64,000 nucleotides of DNA, from positions 1 through 64,000 of the forward strand of contig JASNZW010000002.1 in assembly GCA_048499435.1 (NCBI GenBank), in the 5' to 3' direction. Of the stretch, positions 16,511 to 24,600 are shown piece after piece. How positions within the stretch are numbered: the stretch's first letter is position 1; the number at the start of each line of letters is the position of its first letter. The notes below the pieces were generated by a model. That model made no database searches. It worked only from the letters and a program-made list of their open reading frames with translations, and was not told the DNA's origin. This DNA comes from DAOTWC01 sp048499435. Lineage in GTDB: Bacteria > Chloroflexota > Anaerolineae > Aggregatilineales > Phototrophicaceae. The position numbers and the translations under genes were made by a program.

Positions 16511-17166
16511 TACGCTTTCCCCAGTGTGTGCACCACCAGCAGCACGCCTTCCTGAAGCCGCACGCGCGCCTGCGCCTCAGCCAGCACGTTGCTCACGCCG
16601 CGCGCCGGCCCCAGCGCCAGCGTCTCGCCGTGCAGCGGGTAGCGCAGGCCGTCGGTGCGGACGCCGACCGCGCGCCCGCTCAGCGGCAGCAGCGACACAG
16701 TGTCGCCGGGCGCGCCCTCAATCACGCCTTCTGGCGGGTACAGCAGCCAGGTCTGCTGTACCCCGGCCACCAGGCGCGCGTCGCAGCCCCTGAGCGCCGG
16801 CAGCGCCAGCAGGTGCAGGTTGCTGATGGTCTGGTCGAAGCGCCCGCCGATGCCGCCGATAACGCGAATCCAGGCCGCGCCCTGTTCCACCGCCCACAGC
16901 AGCGCCAGCTCCAGATCGGTTTCGTCCTTTTCTTCCGGGTAGCTGAGGACGGTGGCCCCGCTGGCGCGCAGCGCCGCGACCTCAGCGGCGGTAAGCGAGT
17001 CCAGGTCGCCGATAACAGCGTCCAGCCGCGCGCCGCAGGCCCGCGCCAGCCGCGCGCCGCCGTCAGCGGCGACGGCCAGCCCGCTCTGCGCTTCGGCCAG
17101 CGCGCGGCGCACCAGCGGCCCGTCGTTGAGTTCCCCGTTGGCAAAGATAACAATCCGCGTTGACAC
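16510..17166 (-). CDS. thiN: Thiamine pyrophosphokinase
   Basis: 218 residues. It converts thiamine plus ATP to thiamine diphosphate plus AMP. Diagnostic motifs: VAADGGARL, VIGDLDSL, the acidic segment PEEKDETDLELALLWA and GGIGGRFDQTISNLHLL, followed by the C-terminal beta domain with GDTVSLLPLSG and GVRTDGLRYPL. Length is normal for the bacterial enzyme. It sits between the alpha/beta-hydrolase-like gene and the DUF402 gene in a signalling operon rather than with other thiamine genes. Confidence 0.93.
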   Translation of the reverse strand: MSTRIVIFANGELNDGPLVRRALAEAQSGLAVAADGGARLARACGARLDAVIGDLDSLTAAEVAALRASGATVLSYPEEKDETDLELALLWAVEQGAAWIRVIGGIGGRFDQTISNLHLLALPALRGCDARLVAGVQQTWLLYPPEGVIEGAPGDTVSLLPLSGRAVGVRTDGLRYPLHGETLALGPARGVSNVLAEAQARVRLQEGVLLVVHTLGKA

Positions 17167-17208
17167 TGGCAGGTTTCCTCTCTGGGCGGCGATGCGGGGG
17201 CAGGTTGC

Positions 17209-18237
17209 TCAGCGCGTGCGGCGTTTCCAGCGCTCTTTGATCTCCAGCCGGCTGATGTCCGGCGCCTCCAGGAAATCGTTGAGCAGGCGCAGGAAGCGCT
17301 CGTGCTCCAGCATCGGGAAGTGGCGCACGCCGCTGAGGTGCACGGGCAGCAGCGTGTCGTCGCGCTCCGCCGTGAGGTAATTCCACACGTTTTCGTCCGG
17401 CAGCGGGATGATGCCGTCGTCGGCGCCGTGCACGACCACCGTCGGCGTGTTGAGCAGGCGCAGCCGGTCCAGCATCTGGCCGGAGTCAAAGCTGAGGGCG
17501 CAGAATTTGAGCGCCCTGGCGTCGGCGCGGGCGATGTCCGTCTGGAGCTTGTCGTACTCCGGCTCCGACTTTTTAAAGCAGCGCGCCAGAAGCTGCTCCG
17601 CCGAGTTGGCCGTGAGCAGCGCCTGCAGCGGGTTGTCGCCAGTTTCCGGCAGCGGCGCGGGCGGCGCGGGCGCGGCCTGCTGCTCGCCGCCGTTGGCGCG
17701 GCGGATGCGCGCTTCCTGCAGCGCGGCGCGCATCGCGGTGCTGGCGCTGGGCACGGTGGCTTCAGAGAACACATCGCGGCTGGCAGGGGCGGGGGCGGCG
17801 GCCCGCGCGCGCTGCGCCGCCGCGATCTTCGCCACCTCTTTGGCGCGGCCCGTCAGGTCGCCGGGGTCGAACAGCGGCGCGCTGACAACGAGCATACGCG
17901 GGACCCGCCCCCGGTCCCGGTACTGGTTGGCATACTCCACCGCCACCATCGCGCCCAGGCCGTGCCCAACCAGCGCCGTCTTTTCGATCCCCAGGTGGTC
18001 GGTGAAATCTGCCAGCAGCTGCGCCTGGTGCTCCAGCGTGTATTTCTGCGGGTTCTTGCCCGAATCGCCGTAGCCGTACAGGTCCAGCGCGTAGACGCGG
18101 TATTTAAGCTGAAGGTGCTGCATGGTCGGGACCCAGTAGCGCCAGCTTCCGATCCAACTGTGGAGCAGGATAACCGGGCGGCCGCGCCCCAGCACCTCAT
18201 AATGTATCAGGTCATCGCCAATCTGAATGGCGCTCAT
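17209..18237 (-). CDS. Alpha/beta-hydrolase-fold protein with missing nucleophile
   Basis: About 342 residues from the ATG at 18237 (AGGGA upstream); a longer frame to 18309 would overlap the receiver gene. The fold is clear: IHYEVLGRGRPVILLHSWIGSWRYW (oxyanion region), YALDLYGYGDSG, then the elbow V-G-H-G-L-G, where the canonical nucleophile serine is glycine (codon GGC, residue 93). The catalytic aspartate (HGADDGIIP) and histidine (SGVRHFPMLE) remain. An Ala/Pro-rich insertion of about 100 residues lies in the cap region. It probably acts as a non-catalytic binding protein or sensor. It follows the giant kinase and its CheY-like receiver by 19 nt. Compare the intact paralogue at 31302-32114. 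Confidence 0.8.
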   Translation of the reverse strand: MSAIQIGDDLIHYEVLGRGRPVILLHSWIGSWRYWVPTMQHLQLKYRVYALDLYGYGDSGKNPQKYTLEHQAQLLADFTDHLGIEKTALVGHGLGAMVAVEYANQYRDRGRVPRMLVVSAPLFDPGDLTGRAKEVAKIAAAQRARAAAPAPASRDVFSEATVPSASTAMRAALQEARIRRANGGEQQAAPAPPAPLPETGDNPLQALLTANSAEQLLARCFKKSEPEYDKLQTDIARADARALKFCALSFDSGQMLDRLRLLNTPTVVVHGADDGIIPLPDENVWNYLTAERDDTLLPVHLSGVRHFPMLEHERFLRLLNDFLEAPDISRLEIKERWKRRTR

Positions 18238-18256
18238 AGCGTCCCTGCCTGCGTGT

Positions 18257-18640
18257 TCATACCGCGCCGATCTGCTGAAGAATCGCGCCGATGCGCCGGT
18301 TGAGGTCATCGGGCGCGAACGGTTTCAGGATGTAAGCGACAGCGCCAGCCTCAATGCCGTTCTGGATTTCCTCATCCTGCCCCTTGGCCGACAGGAACAC
18401 CACCGGAATCGCGCGCAGCTCTGGCACGCTTTTGATCTGGCGGCAGGCTTCATAGCCGCTCATGCGCGGCATCCGCACGTCCATCATAATCAGATCAGGC
18501 TTGTGCTCTGCCGCCAGCGCGATCTCCACCGCCTCCGCGCCGTTGGCCGCCAGGGTCACTTTGTGGCCGGCGAAACCCAGGGTAAACGCGATCAGCTCGC
18601 GGATGTCGCGTTCGTCCTCTGCAACCAGGATGTGTGCCAT
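18257..18640 (-). CDS. CheY-like single-domain response regulator
   Basis: 127 residues, one receiver domain. Acidic pocket in ILVAEDERD, phosphoacceptor aspartate in LIMMDVRMPRMSGYEA, switch threonine/serine in VVFLSAKGQ and lysine in AYILKPFAPDDL. No output domain, so it acts by protein contact. It starts 24 nt after the giant kinase gene and is its most obvious phosphorylation partner. Confidence 0.93.
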   Translation of the reverse strand: MAHILVAEDERDIRELIAFTLGFAGHKVTLAANGAEAVEIALAAEHKPDLIMMDVRMPRMSGYEACRQIKSVPELRAIPVVFLSAKGQDEEIQNGIEAGAVAYILKPFAPDDLNRRIGAILQQIGAV

Positions 18641-18664
18641 GCGCGCCGTCCTTCCATGGGGGTT

Positions 18665-21600
18665 CTATACGTGCAGCGGCAGCGGCTCAATCGGCAGCGC
18701 GACGTAAAACGTGCTGCCCTTGCCCAGTTCAGAGTCGAACCAGACCTGGCCGTTGTGCAGCTCCACCAGTGTCTTGACAATCGCCAGGCCCAGCCCGGTC
18801 CCCGCCGCCTCCATAACCAGCGCGTGTTCCTCGTTGCGCTCGAAGCGGCCCCACACGCGATCCTTGAAATCGTCAGGGATGCCGATGCCGGTGTCAGACA
18901 CAGCCACCAGCACCTTGTCGTCCTGCAGGCTGGCCCGCAGGCTGATGCTGCCGCCAGCGTAAGTGTAATTATAAGCGTTGTCCACCAGGTTTGTGAAAAT
19001 CTGCGTCAGCTTGTCCGAATCGGCGGTGATCTGCGGCAGGTCAGCGGGCACATCCAGCGCGAAATGCATCGCTTTGCCGTCGCGCAGGGCGCGCATCTCC
19101 GCGTTCCGCACGATGCGGTCCAGCAGCAGGCGCAGCTCGACGCGCTCGCTCTGGATGCGACTGCTGCCGGTGTCCAGCTTCGAGATGTTGAGCAGGTCGT
19201 TAACCAGCACGCTCAGGCGGTCGGCGTTGGCCTTGATGGTCTTGAGGAACTGTTCCTGCTGCTCGCCAACCGTGCCGGCAGCGCCCATCAGCAGCAGGTC
19301 GGCATAGCCTTTGATGCTGGTCATGGGGGTGCGCAGCTCGTGCGATACGTTGGAGATAAACTCGCTTTTCATGCGGTCCACCTCAACCTCGGCGGTGATG
19401 TCGCGAAACACCGACACCGTTCCCAGGAACTGCTCGTCGGCCACGACATGCACCGGCGACAGGTGAACGCTGACGACCTTCTTGCCGATTTCCAGGCGCT
19501 CCGCCACGAATTGGCCGGGGCGGAAGCTGTCCGGGTTGGCGGACCACTCGTCAATGGTGCGCGCCCACGCCGACGACGAGCCGCCGCGCAGGCCGACCAG
19601 CCGCGTCAGCGGCTGGCCCAGCACGGCATCGCGCGGGATGTCCAGGATGCGCTCGGCGGCGCTGTTGAAGCGCACGATGCGGCCGTCGGAATCCGCCAGC
19701 ATCACGCCGTCGGCGATGCCTTCCAGAATCGCGCTGCCTTTCTCGGCCTCTTCCTGCTCGGCGCGCAGCAGCGTGCCCAGGCGCTCGGCCTGGTCGCGGA
19801 TGAGATAGTACAGGTCAGAGTTGTTGATGGCGGCGGCGACCTGGTTGGCGGCGGCGATCACCAGCTTGATGTGCGCCTGCGTGAACATGGCGACGCGGTC
19901 GCCCAGCAAAATCATCACGCCCTGGATATCGTCGTTGACCTCCAGCAGCACCGCCAGCGCGCTGCGCCAGTTGTCCGTGCCGGCGGCGCTGGCGTCCCAG
20001 TGTTCAAAGCGCGCCAGGTCATCCACCACCACCGCGCGCTCGTTCTGGTTCTCCACCAGCCAGTCGGCCAGCGCGCTGGCGGGGTGGCTGCCGCTGCCGT
20101 TGGCGCGGTCGCCGCGCTCGCGCAGGGTGGCGCGGCTGCGCAGCAGGTCGGTCGCCGGGTCAATCTGCATAATCACGCCGTCGAACGCCCCAACCGCGCT
20201 GGCGACCATCTCCAGCGACCGCTTGAGCACCCGCTCCAGGTCCAGCGTCCGCGCCAGCTCTGAGGCGATGCGGTAGAGCGTGTCAATGCGGTCGCGCTCC
20301 TGCGACAGCTCCTCAGTGCGGTTTTGCACCACGCCTTCCAGGTCGCGGTTGAGCGTGCTCAGCTTGCCGATCAGGCGCGCGTTCTGGATGGCCGCGCCCA
20401 ACTGCGTCGCGATCGTCGTCAGGATGTTCTGGCTGTTGACGCCGAAGGCGCGCGTGCGCTCAGAGTCGCGGATAGCCAGCACGCCCAGCACCTCGTCGCC
20501 GGAAACCAGCGGCACGCCCAGGTAGCTCTTGACGCTGCCCTCGCCGTTGCTGATGCCCAGGCTGCGGCGCAGCTCGTCCGGGCTGAAGTAGTCGCTGCCC
20601 ATGCTCAGCGGGCGGCGCTTGCGAATCACATACGACACCTCGTCGCTGCCCAACGGGCGCGGCGGGATGCTGTACACAGCGCCGCTGCTGCGGACCGCCA
20701 GCGGGAAAGTGATGGTCTCCGCCTCGGCGTCGTACAGCGCCACGTACAGTTCCTCGGCCCCCGCCACGCCGGGCGCGCGCTCGCGCACCAGCGCGATCAT
20801 GTCGTCAATATTGAGCGTGGCGGCCAGCGTCTGGCTCAGCTCGTTGATCAGGTACAGCTCTTCGACGCGGTTGGCCGTCTCGGTTGATAGGCGCGCGTTC
20901 TCGATAGCGATGGCGGCCTGCGCCCCCAATGCCTGCGCCAGCCGGATCTCGCGGTGGCTGAAGCGCCGGTAGTCCGCGCGCAGCCGCAGTTGAATCAGCC
21001 CCAGCGCCTGGTCGCGCGCCACCAGCGGCACGATCATGGCGGCGGTGGCAGCGGCGGCGGCCAGGGCGTTCGCCTCGTTGGGGTAGGCCCCGGCGCTCTC
21101 CGGCGTGATGATGACAACCTCGCGCTTCTCCAGCGCGCGCAGCAGCGCCGGGTGCTCACCCAGGTTGTAGCGCGTGCCGGGCGGCGCGGCGCGGCTTTCG
21201 TCGCCCTCGCGGTTGATCTCCGCCTGCACCTCGACCACGCGGCCCACGTCGTCCCACAGCATCAGCGCGCAGTCGTCCATGTCCAGCGCGTGCAGCATCA
21301 ACTGCACCACGCTGCGGTACACTTCCTGCACATCCAGCGTGAGCGACGTGGCCTGCGCCGCTTCCAGCAGCGTTTCAAGCTCGCGGCTGCGCACCAGCGT
21401 CGTTTCCAGCAGCGTCGTGTTCTGCATGGCGATGGCGGCCTGGTTGGCGATAATCCGCCCCAGGTCAATCTGCTCTGGGTCAAAGTGGCGCGGGCCGTCG
21501 TAGACCTCAAACTCGAACGCGCCGATCACCTGGCCGCCGATCGCCATCGGAATGAGCACGTAAGCGGTGATGGCGCGCGGCGTCAGCTCGCGCAGCAGGT

Positions 21601-24600
21601 TCTCGTCCGTCAGCGCGCTGAGGTCCTCCACCACCAGCGCCTTGACCGAGCGCCGGATGTGGTCAAACACCTGGCTCTCTTTCAGGCTGATAGCGCGGTC
21701 TGGCGGCGTGTCGCCGCGCGGCAGTTCCACCACCACGCGCGCTATCTGCTGCTCGCGCTCGAACATCAGCGCGCGCGAGCGCTCCACGCCCAGCGTCTGC
21801 GCGATCTCGCGCAGGCCGATTTCAAGAATGTCCTCGCTGTCGAGCGACTGCACCAGCGCCACCGAGACGCGGTTGAGCAGGCTGAGGCGCTGGGTGCGCC
21901 GTTCGGCCTCGTGGAACAGGTGCGCGTTCGCCAGCGCGACGGCGACCTGGTTGGCGAAGGCGAACGCGGCCTGCTCCGCCTGGGCGTCGTAAAACCCTTC
22001 TTCGATCTTGCTCAGCGCGATCACGCCGACGACGCTGCCCTGGTTGACCAGCGGCACGCCCAGCCAGCTCGCGCAGCCGCTTTCGCCCGGCAGCCGGTCC
22101 CGGCCCTGCAGCCGGCTGATCGTGACAGTGCGCTGCGTTTCCACCACCTGGCTGAAGCGCTGGTGCGCGCTGAACCTGACCGTCACGCCCACCGGAATGG
22201 TGTCGTCCTCGTAATCCTTCGCGCCCTCCAGCGTGAGGTAATCACCGCTGCGCAGCCAGAACGTCATCGTGTCGAAGCTGACAATCCGGCTCAGCTCGCT
22301 TAGCGCCAGCGACACGACCTCGCCGTAATCGAGCGAGGCGGTGATGCGGCTGGAGACCTCGGTCAGCACGGCAAGCTGGTTAGCGCGCGCCTCCAGGTCG
22401 TGCTCAAGCTGGGCGCGCTCGGTCACGTCGTCCACCATGATGACCGCGCCGCCCTCGCCCAGTGGGTACACGTAGAAATTGCAGGTGCGCACGGCGTCCT
22501 GCTCGGCGAGACGCTGGCGCAGGCGCTGCTGCGGCTCGCCGCTGCTCAGCGTGCGCACGACTTCAGCGCGCAGCAGCGGGGCCAGGCGCGGCCTGAACGT
22601 GAACAGGTCCTGGCCGACGGCGTCCGCCCCCCAGGCGAACGCCTCGCGCATGAAGCTGTTGACCAGCATCACGCGGCCCGCGCGGTCCAGCACGATAATG
22701 CCCTGCTGGATGGACTGCACGACTGAGTCGTTAAACGTGCGCAGCTCGACCGCGCGGCGAAACAGGCGCGCGTTCTGGATGGCGACCGCCGCCAGGTTGG
22801 CCATGCGCTTGAGCAGCGGGCGAAATTCCTCGAAGCCGAACGCGCGCAGCAGGTCGCTGCCGACGTGCAGCGCGCCCAGGCGCTCGCCGCCGGCCACCAG
22901 CGGCATCACCAGCGCCGTGCGCTCGCCCCGCTGGTGCCACTCGCTCAGGTCGGTGTAGGCGGGCGTTTCGTCGTTGTCCAGGTAATACAGGTAATCCTGC
23001 CCGTCATCCAGGCTGCGGCCCAGCGACGTGCCGGCCAGCGTGTCGGGCGCGGCGTCGTGCGTCACGGCCAGCGTTTCGTTGGCGTGGGCCTGCACCTGGA
23101 TCAGCTCATAGGCGGCGGCGTCCGGCGTGCGCAGCGCGAACGTCATGCGCGTGAACGGCATCAGCCGCAGCGCGCCGCCGGCCAGCGCGCGGATAATGCC
23201 GTCCTGGTCCAGCGTGCTGGCGACAGCCTCCATGATCTCGTTGAGGCGCGCTTCCTGCTCAGCGCTGGTCATGCTGGCCAGGTACAGGCGCGCGTTCTCG
23301 ACGGTGGTCGCCGCGTGATGCGCGAAAATCTCCAGAATCTCGATGTCGGCGCGCGCGGGGCGCTGGTTGTTGCGCGGGCTGTCCAGCGCCACCAGCCCTA
23401 AAAGCTGCCCGCCAGAGCTGGTCAGCGGGACCAGCAGCAGGTCGCCGCTGCGCCAGGCGTTCGGCCCGGTCCCGGTTGGCTCGCGCTGGCCGTCGAACTG
23501 CGTTTGCAGCGCGGCGGCGCCGTCGGCCCACTCTGCGCGCGCCTCCGCCGGCAGCAGGTAGCTCTCGCTGATGCGGTACGCCGGCTGGCACAGGGCCTCG
23601 AAGCGCGCGCGCGGCAGCGTGGCCGGCGCGCTCTGCTCGAACACGTCCAGCGGCATCCCGGCCTGCGCCACGCGCCGCAGCGTGTCGGTGTCCTCGTCCA
23701 GCAGCAGCATCACCACCACGTCGTAGCCGACGCTGTGCTGGACGCCGTAGGCGATGGCCTCCAGCATCGTCACCTGGTCGGTGCTGGAGTGCAGAAGCTG
23801 GCCCAACTCGAAAATCTGGTTGAGCTGCTCGACACGCTGGCGAAGCTGGCTGCTGCGCGCGACCTGTTCGTGGTAGCGCACCGCGTTGCCATACCCCAGC
23901 GCCGCCTTCGCCGCCAGCGTCGTGAGGAAGTCAGCGGCGCGCGCGTCGAAAGCGTTCAGGTCGCGGTGGTATAGGTGGATAACGCCCACCACCTCGTCGG
24001 CGTACAGGAAAGGGGCCGCCGCCGCCGAGCGCGCGTAGGGCGGCACGGGCTGCAGCTCGCTGGCGGCGTAGTCGGCCACCAGCAGCACACCGTCCGCGCT
24101 GCGCAGCGCCGCGGCGCGCTCAATCGGGGCCAGCCCTGGCGCGAAATCGGCCTCGCCCAGGCGGCGGTCCAGCTCTGGCGCGGATAAGTCAGCGCGCTCC
24201 GCCGGCAGCCTGAGCAGCGCCACGCTGCTGCCGTCTGCGCCGGTGGCGCGCGCCGCTTCCTGGCGGATCACAGCCAGCACGCGGTCCAGGTCCAGCGTGA
24301 GCGTCAGCTCGTTGCTGACGCGCGCGATCGCGTCCAGTTCCTGCAGCCGGCGGTTGAGGTTCTGGCCGGTGGATTCGTACAGCAGGGCGCGGTCCAGCGC
24401 CGCGCTGATCTGCGCAGCCACCGCCAGCAGCGTTTGCAGGTCCTCCGGGCCGTAGGGGCGGCCCACGCGGTTAGCGATGCCCATCTCGCCCATGCTGCGC
24501 TCGCCGACCGTCAGCGGGACCAGCACCGCGCTGTTGATGTTATAGCGGCTGGCGACCTCCCGGTAGCCTTCGATAGCGCGCGCGTCAGCCTGCACGTCGC

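Noticed and set aside
18227..20263. 678-codon plus-strand open frame opposite the giant kinase
   Set aside because: Its translation is rich in His, Arg, Gln and Val with no domain, and the opposite strand encodes the kinase core. High-GC antisense frames of this kind also occur at 741-2201, 2212-3486, 20954-22303, 24434-25930, 36722-38869, 39669-41018, 50960-52516 and others.
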